Assembly (NCBI GenBank): GCA_029858305.1
Contig: JAOUFI010000005.1
Coordinates: 18,508-82,507, forward strand
From: Candidatus Thorarchaeota archaeon
GTDB taxonomy: Archaea; Asgardarchaeota; Thorarchaeia; Thorarchaeales; Thorarchaeaceae
DNA length: 64,000 nt
Reading direction: 5' to 3'
Shown here: positions 10,302 to 19,799 of the stretch, in pieces
Numbering within the stretch: position 1 is the first letter of the stretch
How the letters are laid out: each line of letters starts with the position of its first letter
Position numbers and translations under genes: made by a program
The notes under the pieces: model-generated
Databases searched by the model: none
What the model was told of the DNA's origin: nothing
The model's input: only the letters and a program-made list of their open reading frames with translations

Positions 10302-10768
10302 AATTCAATGGCATAGATGATGGCGTCTTCAACATCATAGTATCCCTTCACTCTATCGACAGCCACCATCCCTGCCCTACTATAGAGACTTCTAGCTTCT
10401 TGATTACTCTCACGAACCTCTAGCTCACATGTCCTCATCCCTGCGTCCCGCATTCTGTTGAGCGCATGGTTAAGTATCAAACTTCCATTTCCTCTACAGC
10501 GTTCATCCTCACGGATTGCTAAGTTGAGTATATGCCCATGCTCTTCATATACCGATTCTTCCCAAATGACATACCCAATAACATAGCTCTGACGCGCTAA
10601 TACCTTCATTATAATAAAGACGTCGTCATCTACTTGAAATCTCCCCTTGGTAATTGTAATCCGAAGGAATATCTCTTGACTCCACGGAATTGGAAAGCAA
10701 TTCTTTTCTATTTCAATAATCTGAACCAGGTCATCAATAACGGGTTGCCGTATGTCAAGATCTGTCAT
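10298..10768 (-). CDS. GNAT N-acetyltransferase (RimI-like)
   Basis: CRGNGSLILNHALNRMRDAGMRTCELEVRESNQEARSLYSRAGMVAVDRVKGYY; start at internal ATG. Confidence 0.85.
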   Translation of the reverse strand: MTDLDIRQPVIDDLVQIIEIEKNCFPIPWSQEIFLRITITKGRFQVDDDVFIIMKVLARQSYVIGYVIWEESVYEEHGHILNLAIREDERCRGNGSLILNHALNRMRDAGMRTCELEVRESNQEARSLYSRAGMVAVDRVKGYYDVEDAIIYAIEF

Positions 10769-10805
10769 GAATATGTTCCTTCGTGATATATCAAATTCTC
10801 TCAGT

Positions 10806-11165
10806 TTATCCATCATTCTGTTCAACCGGATTACCACAGAATGGACAGAATGTTGAATTGATTGGTATTGGTTTTGAGCAATATGCACAACATGAGCCTA
10901 CTAGAATAAAGGAGTTCTGTTCATTCAAATCAGACTGAGAATCTGTCTGTAGAACAGCTATTGATAGGAACCGTAGAATTATGATAGTAAAGACTAGGAC
11001 AAATGTAATTGTGATTGCAAAACCGAGAACACCTGAACCTCCAAAGAAGAAAGGAAAAACGAAGAACACTCCACTCTCAACTGATTTACTAGTAGACCAA
11101 AGCAGAAAGATTCCAAGTATAATAAATAGGAATCCCAATGGAAGTAGATTTTGTCGCCATTGCAA
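10806..11165 (-). CDS. membrane protein with C-terminal zinc ribbon
   Basis: two hydrophobic segments then CCAYCSKPIPINSTFCPFCGNPVE. Confidence 0.75.
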   Translation of the reverse strand: MQWRQNLLPLGFLFIILGIFLLWSTSKSVESGVFFVFPFFFGGSGVLGFAITITFVLVFTIIILRFLSIAVLQTDSQSDLNEQNSFILVGSCCAYCSKPIPINSTFCPFCGNPVEQNDG

Positions 11166-11190
11166 AGGCGTTCGAATCCTCCAATAGCTG

Positions 11191-11538
11191 TTAGATCATT
11201 CCGCGGTCCTTCATCTGCTCAATAATCTGGTTGTACTTTTGATCATTACTGATCATTTCATTAACCTGTGCTTCTAGCGAATGTGAACCTGGTAAGACTA
11301 ACACGTTGATTTTGCTACTAGGATATACGGACTCCAATCGATGTCTTATCAAGATACCAATTAATCCTCCCATAGGACAATATGGAACTGTAGGTTTAAA
11401 CCTGACACTGATTGAGTCTTCATCAACCTCAATATACTCTTGTTTTACAATTGACATTTGTGGGTCTGTAATTGATATAGGATGTTCTGGATCCATGACA
11501 GGTTCTAATGATTTGAAGACTTCATCGACTGTTGCCAA
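11191..11538 (-). CDS. MIP18/DUF59 family protein, CIA2-like
   Basis: PVMDPEHPISITDPQMSIV... and VRFKPTVPYCPMGGLIGILIRHRLES resemble eukaryotic CIA2/FAM96 (DPEHP, PTxPHCSMATLIGL). Confidence 0.85.
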   Translation of the reverse strand: MATVDEVFKSLEPVMDPEHPISITDPQMSIVKQEYIEVDEDSISVRFKPTVPYCPMGGLIGILIRHRLESVYPSSKINVLVLPGSHSLEAQVNEMISNDQKYNQIIEQMKDRGMI

Positions 11539-11707
11539 TTTATTTTCCCATTTTATGGCCCTCTAGCAACCGCTTAATAATCTATGGCTTCAACTATCCA
11601 TTTTCATCCATTAGACTCATTAATATTTGTGGGCACAAGGTATATCTGAATAATGCAGTTTCTTTATCTATTATCATACTAATTTCATATCGAGAAACTG
11701 ATTTGCC

Positions 11708-12185
11708 AATGGGAGTACCGGGAGCAATGACGCCTGCAAAAAAGAAAGATGGTAAAAAAATAAGGAAGTATCTATTCAAGATAACAGTAATCGGTCCTGA
11801 TGACAAGCTTCTCATGGATGTACTCTCAATATTTGACGATCCTGTTGTTGCAGTAGATGGGATTCGAATAGGATCCACCGAAGTTGATTTTGACACCTCT
11901 GAAGTGCATGCAGTTTTTATGTCTCCCCGGCACTCTGCTCTTGACATACTTCTCACCTTGACGTACAAAGGAGCAAGTGGTGCCATTATTGTACTTAGAG
12001 AACCTGATCCGGAATTAGAAACTCTCTATCGTAATGAAATTCGGGAGAATCTCGGTGCTGAAATACCAACCCGTATCGTGACTGTGAGCTCTACGATGGA
12101 TAAATTCAAGCAGACTGAAATTGAACATATCTTTGATGAAGTCGTAGCTGAGATCTTGGAACGAAAGACCAAGAAAGAGAAGTAG
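11708..12185 (+). CDS. small-GTPase-like protein with degenerate P-loop
   Basis: KYLFKITVIGPDDKLLMDVLSIF at the P-loop position lacks GxxxxGK[ST]; followed by ...LTYKGASGAIIVLREPDPELETLYRNEIREN resembling the yyrgAsgailVfd segment of Ras-like GTPases. Start at internal ATG. Confidence 0.6.
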
Positions 12186-12221
12186 TACAAACCTTTTTTT
12201 CAATTCTATCATCCTCTCAGC

Positions 12222-13289
12222 TTGGTGTCTTTAGTGAGCTCAGATAATAAACGAACAGACGAATATTGGATGGGCGTGCGTGATGCACTGAGAATGGTAG
12301 ATAGCTTCAACAAATGGGCTGCAAGAAATCCCGGACGTGCGAAGAGTCTTGAAGACTTCATTCATGATGGACTTATTGCTGCCGCAAAACGGTGTGAGTC
12401 CTGTTTACGTGAAAAACTAGGTCTCTCTTTCGTCAGAGATGATGAAGAAGATGAGATTCCAGATTCTCTTGAGTCCACGGAACCTGAAGTCGAACCACCC
12501 TCTGGTTATGAGTCTACAATGACGGATGACAATGAAGAGCCAATTGACTCTGTCCCTGATAAAACATATGAGATTGCTATAGAGTCTAAAGACTATGATT
12601 CATCTCAAGAAATAACCATTGAAACAGATGAATCCCCTATTTCAATTGATGCAGTTGAAAGACTAGGAGACGAGCCCATAGAGGATTTTGTCATGGATGG
12701 ACCACAACGTGATTTCACAACTGATTTTGTTCTTGTAGAGCCACCACCTCTCGTGATTGACACCGATGAACAACAATCAGTAGATGAAGAACAATTTGAA
12801 GGATCAGACCTTGAAGAACTCGAAGATCTAGAAGAAATAACTTCAGAACCAGAAGTTGCTGAGAAGCGCTCCGGATTTACTTGGTCTGAATACGAGGCTG
12901 CGGTAACTCCTACCTCTGAGCCCGAACCTCCAGATACAGAACTTGATGAATATATGACAGCTGATGATGATAACTTTAAAGAACCGTTAGATGAGGATAA
13001 TGATTCATTTACCGAGGAATCACTTGATGCGCCCCCGGAGCCGTCTGAATCACCTGAAGTTTGGAGCACCTCTAAAGAGTCATCTATGGGTGGGGAAGAG
13101 AATCTAGAAGAATTCACTGAGGACGAGGATGAAGGCTTGTTCCCTGAGATGGATGACACTATAGCTGAAGAATCAGAAGAGGTACAACACTCAATCACTA
13201 AGCCTCCAGCTCCACCACCGCCTCCTGAGAGCGAGGAAGATGAAGAAGAGCGAAAACGCAGAGCCCGAAGGTTGTTCTTTGGAGCTTAA
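12222..13289 (+). CDS. highly acidic, probably disordered protein with polyproline tract and basic RRLFFGA tail
   Basis: Glu/Asp-rich throughout; C-term PPAPPPPPESEEDEEERKRRARRLFFGA. Confidence 0.75.
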   Translation: MVSLVSSDNKRTDEYWMGVRDALRMVDSFNKWAARNPGRAKSLEDFIHDGLIAAAKRCESCLREKLGLSFVRDDEEDEIPDSLESTEPEVEPPSGYESTMTDDNEEPIDSVPDKTYEIAIESKDYDSSQEITIETDESPISIDAVERLGDEPIEDFVMDGPQRDFTTDFVLVEPPPLVIDTDEQQSVDEEQFEGSDLEELEDLEEITSEPEVAEKRSGFTWSEYEAAVTPTSEPEPPDTELDEYMTADDDNFKEPLDEDNDSFTEESLDAPPEPSESPEVWSTSKESSMGGEENLEEFTEDEDEGLFPEMDDTIAEESEEVQHSITKPPAPPPPPESEEDEEERKRRARRLFFGA

Positions 13290-14314
13290 TGTATGCCTTT
13301 GAGAACTCCTTCGTAAAGGTGTACTGCATCATCTGCAGTATTGACTCCTTTAATAATGGCTGAACCTGAAGTCATAAGTGTGATTCTGGATCCCGATGGT
13401 TTCTGTATAACAAGAAATTTCTTGCCAATTGTCAATTTGTCCTGAGAATCCTGATTTCTTGCAATATTCTCCAGATTCAAATTCATAATGGTAGGTGGAG
13501 AGATATTGAAGCTCTGAGAACATAGGGTGTGTACTGTGATGCCATCTCCTTCTTTCTTCATAACAATTCTTGATTGTGAACACTGTGGACAATTAGCAAC
13601 ACGACCTATGTCAAAGAAATCAAAACTGAGTGAGGCGGAATCAATTGTCATGAGACGATTGGCAAGAATAGGTGGAATTCCTGTTGCCAGGCGGATAGCT
13701 TCATTTACCTCCACAGATGCAGCAAGAGAAAGGAGGGTCGGCGAAACTCCAACTTGCGCACATGTGTTATCCGGATTATCTTCTGCATCTCCCATGAGGC
13801 AATGCAAGCAACCTGTTTTACTCGGAATAAAGGTTGAGAGGTTTGCATAGTATTCTACTGCTCCTGCAAAGATATATGGTATTTTCAGTTCTAGACTTGC
13901 TTTATTGACAGATCGACGAGTCTTGAATGAATCAAGCCCATCTATAATAATGTCAGTTCCTTTCAATAGCTCGATTGCATTTTCCTCTTTGATTGAAACC
14001 GCTAAAGGCTCAAATTCCACTTCCGGGTTCATCAACGCTAGATTGGCAGCCGCAACAAGAGCTTTAGGTTCTCCTATATCTTCCGTGTTGTAGATAGTCT
14101 GTCTCTGAATATTAGAAAGCTCAACAATATCCCTGTCGATTATCCTAATAGTTCCAAAACCAATTGCTGTTAGTAGCCGAAGTGCCGGACTTCCTAGTCC
14201 CCCTGCTCCTACAACTGTGACATTAGTTTTCATGATTTTTTGCATGTCCTTCTCAGTGAAGTCCCTCAGAGCGAGCATACGAGAATATCTCTCTCTTTGA
14301 TTATCTGATAGTTT
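13286..14314 (-). CDS. E1-like/HesA-MoeB-ThiF family adenylyltransferase
   Basis: VTVVGAGGLGSPALRLLTAIGFGTIRIIDRDIVELSNIQRQTIYNTEDIGEPKA; GCLHCL...CPQC zinc site; NTCAQVGVSPT. Confidence 0.92.
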   Translation of the reverse strand, partial: KLSDNQRERYSRMLALRDFTEKDMQKIMKTNVTVVGAGGLGSPALRLLTAIGFGTIRIIDRDIVELSNIQRQTIYNTEDIGEPKALVAAANLALMNPEVEFEPLAVSIKEENAIELLKGTDIIIDGLDSFKTRRSVNKASLELKIPYIFAGAVEYYANLSTFIPSKTGCLHCLMGDAEDNPDNTCAQVGVSPTLLSLAASVEVNEAIRLATGIPPILANRLMTIDSASLSFDFFDIGRVANCPQCSQSRIVMKKEGDGITVHTLCSQSFNISPPTIMNLNLENIARNQDSQDKLTIGKKFLVIQKPSGSRITLMTSGSAIIKGVNTADDAVHLYEGVLKGIH

Positions 14315-14376
14315 CATTTCACTGGCTTTAGATACAAAGCACTCACTTAAAGCCTTGGACAACTACATCAATCAAC

Positions 14377-15201
14377 ATGAAGTACACATCTGAGGTTTCA
14401 ATTGGTTTACGCAGAAATCCTATGGAGGCGTTAGAAGTCGCCCTCTCAAAACTTACATCTCCTTTGGATATCCCCAAGAGATTAGCACGTGTGCTGATTA
14501 AACCATCGATATACGATCCCAAGCTAGTTGGAAACACAAGTGTTAGTGTTGTGAGAGCTGTTCTCGGAGCATTCAAGAATCTCGGTTCTGCTTCAATAGT
14601 TGAGAGTGATAATCCTCTAAGAAGAACTACTGATGCTTTTCATCATATGGGATATACTGCACTTTCAAATTCAGATGTTACGCTAGTCAATCTCTCTGAA
14701 CTTCCCACATCCATTGTAAAGATGCCAGGATACTTTTTTCAAAGGCACAGCATGCCATCCATTCTTACAGAACCTAACTTCTTCATCAATATACCAACAG
14801 TAAAAATTGACCCTGAAATCCGTGCAATTGGGGCTGGCATAAAGAATCTTCTTGGTTTGATTCCAGAGATTGATAAAAGTATATACCACGAAAGAATGGA
14901 TGATGTTCTATTGGACCTCCTATCAGTCTATCCACCACAACTTACTGTTGTCGACCTTACATCATTGGTAATAGGTAAACGGGAAGATAAAATCACAAAA
15001 AAGATTGGTGCAATTATTGTTGGCCTGAATCCAGTTGCAGTAGATTCATTCTGTGCTGGTTTGTTTGGTATTGATCCTATACAAATAGGGTATTTGAGAA
15101 GAGCATATGATTTAGGTCTTGGTGAGATACTTCTAGATCGTATTCGCGTAGGCGGTACTAATGACCAAAAACAGAGGCTGTTCGAGCTTTGTAGATTTTG
15201 A
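14377..15201 (+). CDS. DUF362 domain protein
   Basis: IKPSIYDPKLVGNTSVSVVRAVLGAF..., IPTVKIDPEIRAIGAGIKNLLGLIP..., GLNPVAVDSFCAGLFGI. Confidence 0.8.
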   Translation: MKYTSEVSIGLRRNPMEALEVALSKLTSPLDIPKRLARVLIKPSIYDPKLVGNTSVSVVRAVLGAFKNLGSASIVESDNPLRRTTDAFHHMGYTALSNSDVTLVNLSELPTSIVKMPGYFFQRHSMPSILTEPNFFINIPTVKIDPEIRAIGAGIKNLLGLIPEIDKSIYHERMDDVLLDLLSVYPPQLTVVDLTSLVIGKREDKITKKIGAIIVGLNPVAVDSFCAGLFGIDPIQIGYLRRAYDLGLGEILLDRIRVGGTNDQKQRLFELCRF

Positions 15202-15299
15202 CAAAACGGAATGCATTTATTTAGTGTTGGGTTGCCGACCGAATCATTGTATATTTCTGTGATTTTCTGACAGATATGCATGATATGGTGGTACCATAA

Positions 15300-16466
15300 A
15301 TGGATTGGACTTCTCATACGATGGAACGAATCCCTGAGTCAGGTACATTGAAGATGTTTGACTTGGCCAAGAGTCTTGAAAGTCAGGGTAAAAAAGTATA
15401 TCATTTCGAGGTTGGACAACCAGATTTTCCCACACCTGACAATATTGTCAAAGCTGGCATTGAGGCATTGAAAAAAGGTCTGACAAGATATACACCTGCT
15501 CGTGGTATACCTCAAATTCTAGATGCTATTCAGGGATACTATATGTCCCGTGGTATAAAGATTAATGGCAGAAATAATGTCATTGTCACGCCCGGCGCCA
15601 AGATGGCATTATTCCAAGGGTTTCTAAGTACAATCGATGCTGGAGATGATGTTTTACTTTTGGCACCTGCGTGGCCTACTTACCGAGTCATGATAAGAAC
15701 TGTCAATGCAAAACCTGTTGACGTATGTACCTCTCCCAACTATGGTCTCGATGAGGAAGCACTGAAACATGCCGTTTCTAGAACTGTGTCTGCGCTCGTC
15801 ATAAACAGTCCGAATAATCCAACTGGGGGCGTTCTAAGCAAGGAAGATATGAAGCTCATCTATGATCTTGCGATGGACCATGATTTCGTTGTGTTCTCTG
15901 ATGAAATCTACGAAACGCTCGTCTATGATGGTTTCAAACAGACATCAATGCTCGAAGTAGATCCGACCCTGGAGCGTACCCTTGTGATCAATGGAATGAG
16001 TAAATCCTACAGTATGACTGGTTGGCGATTAGGCTATGCCATTGGTAATGAAGAAACCATTTCAAACATGGCTAGAATCCAGCAAAACACAACTTCTTGC
16101 GCCACATCATTTGTTCAATATGCTGGTGTAGAAGCATTAACAGGTAATCAGAATTCCATCAATGTGATGGTCAAGGAATATCAGGCTCGCCGAGATGAGA
16201 TTACTCGTCTCTTCAACGAAATCGAAGGAGTACCATGTCTGAATCCTATGGGTGCTTTCTACGTCTTTCCTGACTTCACAAGATTCGGTTTAAGCAGTAA
16301 CACTCTAGCTGAACTTCTCCTTAAGAAGACCGGAGTATGTTGTACACCTGGTATTGCATTCGGAGCAAAATATGACAATTACCTCAGGTTCTCTTACCCC
16401 ATCTCTGTTTCTGAGATACAAGAGGGAATGGCTAGACTTGCAGAGTTCTTGCCAACCCTTATGTGA
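15300..16466 (+). CDS. class I/II pyridoxal-phosphate aminotransferase (aspartate aminotransferase-like)
   Basis: INSPNNPTGGVLSKEDMK, FSDEIYETLVYDG, INGMSKSYSMTGWRLGYAIG. Confidence 0.95.
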   Translation: MDWTSHTMERIPESGTLKMFDLAKSLESQGKKVYHFEVGQPDFPTPDNIVKAGIEALKKGLTRYTPARGIPQILDAIQGYYMSRGIKINGRNNVIVTPGAKMALFQGFLSTIDAGDDVLLLAPAWPTYRVMIRTVNAKPVDVCTSPNYGLDEEALKHAVSRTVSALVINSPNNPTGGVLSKEDMKLIYDLAMDHDFVVFSDEIYETLVYDGFKQTSMLEVDPTLERTLVINGMSKSYSMTGWRLGYAIGNEETISNMARIQQNTTSCATSFVQYAGVEALTGNQNSINVMVKEYQARRDEITRLFNEIEGVPCLNPMGAFYVFPDFTRFGLSSNTLAELLLKKTGVCCTPGIAFGAKYDNYLRFSYPISVSEIQEGMARLAEFLPTLM

Positions 16467-16515
16467 CAATAGGGATAGTAAATGTTCAGCCAATCGTTAA
16501 ACAGGATGAGTCTGA

Positions 16516-17103
16516 ATGTCACCTAGAGAAGTTGAGGATAGGCTGCCGCAATTTGAGTGTACTAAATGTGGAGCATGTTGTCGTGAAGACTCAATGCTAA
16601 TTACTGTAACAGGTCGCGATATTGCCAGAATCTCAACAGCTTTAGGCTTGAGTCCAGAGGAAACAATGAGAGCTCTTGATTTCTACATTGTTGATGATCC
16701 CAATACAATTCCAATTGGGCTTCAAGGGATCCCATCCCCAAGTACTGAGAGAGGTTCGGCTTTCATCGCTCTGAGGAAAATGGAAAATGGGGAGTGCATT
16801 TTTCTAAAAGATAACCTTTGCATGATTCACACATTACGACCCATTGTGTGTAGATCATTTCCTTTTGTATTCCAGGAGAAAGGAAGTCAACGCAAGTGGG
16901 GGCTTAGTGCTGTGAAGCAAATCTGTCCTGGACTTGGTACTGGTTCAAAAGTATCAGAGAAGGATATTGAAGATCTTTCTGCGCTTGTTCTAGAGAGCAT
17001 AAAGACATATCATGAGTTTGTTGATGAGTGGAATAGTCTACCGACCACGACTGCGCGAGAATTAATCAGAACCATCCTATCTGACCCTAGATTCTTTGCC
17101 TAG
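16516..17103 (+). CDS. YkgJ-family cysteine cluster protein
   Basis: FECTKCGACCREDS...GECIFLKDNLCMIHTLRPIVCRSFPF. Confidence 0.85.
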   Translation: MSPREVEDRLPQFECTKCGACCREDSMLITVTGRDIARISTALGLSPEETMRALDFYIVDDPNTIPIGLQGIPSPSTERGSAFIALRKMENGECIFLKDNLCMIHTLRPIVCRSFPFVFQEKGSQRKWGLSAVKQICPGLGTGSKVSEKDIEDLSALVLESIKTYHEFVDEWNSLPTTTARELIRTILSDPRFFA

Positions 17104-17217
17104 CATGCTTTAAAGAAATAGCCCATGTGATAGTTTATGGGTAATTTTCTTCCTGGAGCAATGTATTGTGTATGGTTTGGCTTGCTGGATAATGTTGCCT
17201 GATAAAACGAATCCAAA

Positions 17218-18192
17218 TTATAATTTCGTGAGTATCTGAAGAATATTTCCAAAGTTGTGCTCTACGGTTCTACTCTTTTCAGCATATCCCGAAAGGATAC
17301 CAAGTCTTTCATCCTTCCCCGCGAATTCTCTGAATCTATCTGAACGAATCTCTCTATGGATGATTTCGTTAACTACCAAAATCTCATCTGAAGTCCTCAA
17401 TATGTATTGAAGCATTTTAATGAGGAGAATGAAATCATTGATGTCTCTGAGCTGCAAAGTCTGACTATAAAACTGAAACTCAAGCCTTGCGAGTCGTTCT
17501 CGCATTCCTATGAGGCTAATAACCCATTTTGGAGCCCTCTCTTCCAAGTACTTGTTGCCTAGTTCAGACCAGTAATGTTGTTGATCGAGTAATTGTACAA
17601 GGTAGCCACGAAGGAATCCGAAATGATCAACTCCGGCCTCAATCTCTTCTTCAGTCCCAATGGGTTGCATCATGCTATCCATTTGGCTATGTTTTACCGC
17701 GATTTTTAATGAGAATTTATCCACGTAAAGCTTGATTTCATCAGTCTTCTCTTTCTTTGACATGAGATCAGCGAATGTATCACCAAGAGTCAGGATGAAT
17801 TTGTACAAACACTCAGAGCAAATCTCGGCATTAGCTGTAGCTTCTTTTGTAGACAGGAACTGCAATGCATCTTCAAGATCATTGCCTGGAACATCTTTAC
17901 CATGAATTCTAAGAGCCCAGCCTTGTGAGATACAATATACCTTGTTGTCAGGATAGTTGACGAAGATTGATGCATAGCATATATTGTTCTCAGTTGCTTG
18001 TTCCTCCTTCATACTCTCTTTGTCCAAGCGGAATCCAAAGATAGATGGGTCAATCTCGATGGCCTCAATCTCCAAGACACTATCATCATTGACGCAGAGT
18101 TTCTCGTCTCCGAATACTTTGTAGCATGGACACCCGCGGACCATCTTTATCGAAGACATTTCTTGCTCTTCAAACACTTTGCTCTGCACCAA
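17218..18192 (-). CDS. uncharacterised Cys-motif protein, paralogue A
   Basis: GCPCYKVFGDEKLCVNDDSVLEIEAIEIDPSIF...EICSECLYKFILTLGD; ~30% similar layout to 18261..19262. Confidence 0.7.
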   Translation of the reverse strand: MVQSKVFEEQEMSSIKMVRGCPCYKVFGDEKLCVNDDSVLEIEAIEIDPSIFGFRLDKESMKEEQATENNICYASIFVNYPDNKVYCISQGWALRIHGKDVPGNDLEDALQFLSTKEATANAEICSECLYKFILTLGDTFADLMSKKEKTDEIKLYVDKFSLKIAVKHSQMDSMMQPIGTEEEIEAGVDHFGFLRGYLVQLLDQQHYWSELGNKYLEERAPKWVISLIGMRERLARLEFQFYSQTLQLRDINDFILLIKMLQYILRTSDEILVVNEIIHREIRSDRFREFAGKDERLGILSGYAEKSRTVEHNFGNILQILTKL

Positions 18193-18260
18193 CTCAATCT
18201 GAAATCAAAGAAAATCTCATTCTTTGCAGCATTTTACTTTGTCTTGTAGACATATAGTAA

Positions 18261-19262
18261 TTATTGTGTGGTGTGTGCATTAATCTCACTTAGGACCTTC
18301 ACAAGATTACTGAATCTATACTCGGTATTCTTCCGCTTCTCTGAATGTTTCTTGAGCCTCTCTTGAAGTTCGTTACTCATGATATTTCGCTCTATGAGAT
18401 CATTTGTTTTCTCACGGATCATATCACTAAGTTGTATTACTTTCTCAGATATATTGACCATAAACTTCAATGCGCCTAATGCATCCATCTCACTTGACGT
18501 GGTTTTCAAATCGAGGACCTGAGAAAGGAATATGGACTCCAACCGATAGATTGAGCTGTAATGCTCAACAAGCTCAAGTAATGTCTTGTCTGCATTTGTT
18601 TGTTTCAACTTGGATGTCAAAGCAGCCCACTGTGATCGAGAGCCATTGATTCTTTTAACGTATTTCTTCACATGCTCCTCGATTGCTTCATCGGACGTGC
18701 TTTCCACTACATAATTACTCAATTCCGCAGCCATTCTCATAGAAACTTCTCTAACGTATGATATTATGATTTTCTCTCTCTCTGAATCTGTGAGAAAACC
18801 GGATGAAGCTTCTCCGAGAGTCTTCAGGTACTTGTAGAGACAGTCTGAACAGACAACTCCATCTCTACTCTTCTCTGTGGATGTAATGAACTGAAGCGCA
18901 GCATCAATTTCTGATGTTCTAACATCTTTCTCATTGATGTTGATTCTTTGTCCTCGACTAACACAATAACAGAATCCCTCTTTTCTATCGAGGTATATCA
19001 AAAGATAGCACATGCTCTCATTGTCGCTCTTGTATTCGTTAAGGTCGCTTACAGATTTAATTTGCTCAAAGAAAGAAGGATCAACGGAAATTGCATTGAT
19101 AGGTAAAACATCATCGTTGTTTAAACAAATTTTTTCCTTTTCCAATCCAGTAAACTCTTTGTAACAGGGACACCCTTTCACTAATCTTCTTTCGCCCTTT
19201 TTGCCTCTCACTTGGGCTGTATCCAAATTTAATTCTGAGGCTTCTGGTCCTATCAATTGCAC
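18261..19262 (-). CDS. uncharacterised Cys-motif protein, paralogue B
   Basis: GCPCYKEFTGLEKEKICLNNDDVLPINAISVDPSFF...VVCSDCLYKYLKTLGE. Confidence 0.7.
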   Translation of the reverse strand: MQLIGPEASELNLDTAQVRGKKGERRLVKGCPCYKEFTGLEKEKICLNNDDVLPINAISVDPSFFEQIKSVSDLNEYKSDNESMCYLLIYLDRKEGFCYCVSRGQRININEKDVRTSEIDAALQFITSTEKSRDGVVCSDCLYKYLKTLGEASSGFLTDSEREKIIISYVREVSMRMAAELSNYVVESTSDEAIEEHVKKYVKRINGSRSQWAALTSKLKQTNADKTLLELVEHYSSIYRLESIFLSQVLDLKTTSSEMDALGALKFMVNISEKVIQLSDMIREKTNDLIERNIMSNELQERLKKHSEKRKNTEYRFSNLVKVLSEINAHTTQ

Positions 19263-19443
19263 GCTCCTAGGGAAGGGCGGAGTTCTCGCACGCTTAATAT
19301 GTCATATTAGGTTTGGATATCAAGGTTTCTTTGATACCTACTATCCATTCTCATAGGCCACTGCTTGACCAGATTCTCCTCATGCTTTTCAATCAATCTC
19401 GCATGTCGAACGACTTGCTCAGAATGAGAAAATTGGATTCTTT

Positions 19444-19584
19444 TTAGCCCCAGAGTTCTCTCTTCAATAGATCGCGAATTGCTATTCTAATTGCCTCTGA
19501 CCTATTAGGATAGAGATTATTCTCAACTAGACGTTCTAGTCCTTCAACATATTGCTCCGGGATATGCAATGTTACCAGCTTCAT
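19444..19584 (-). CDS. 46-aa ribbon-helix-helix (CopG/MetJ-Arc fold) DNA-binding protein
   Basis: MKLVTLHIPEQYVEGLERLVENNLYPNRSEAIRIAIRDLLKRELWG; read from the sequence, below ORF-track size cutoff. Confidence 0.85.
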   Translation of the reverse strand: MKLVTLHIPEQYVEGLERLVENNLYPNRSEAIRIAIRDLLKRELWG

Positions 19585-19799
19585 ATTGGGTAATCACCTA
19601 GAACATCTCTGTGTCATACTTGAATATGGTTGTGAGTAATACTCAGTCGGTATTGAAAAGTAAAATCCTGAGTTCTATTTTCTCTCGAACTAACAACTTG
19701 CTCTAATACCTGTCCCTTTTCGAATTGGCCACCAAGATAGGAGTTATATTCCTGAGCCATTGTCTACCGATTCGCACTCGCATAAAGGTCGTGTACAAA

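Noticed and set aside
11170-11179. GTTCGAATCC, tRNA T-loop-like
   Set aside because: No pairing T-stem, acceptor or anticodon arm around it; coincidental at the end of the 10806..11165 gene
12605-13198. 197-aa Ser-rich minus-strand ORF
   Set aside because: Antisense shadow of the Glu/Asp-rich gene 12222..13289 (GA-rich codons give Ser/TCC on the other strand)
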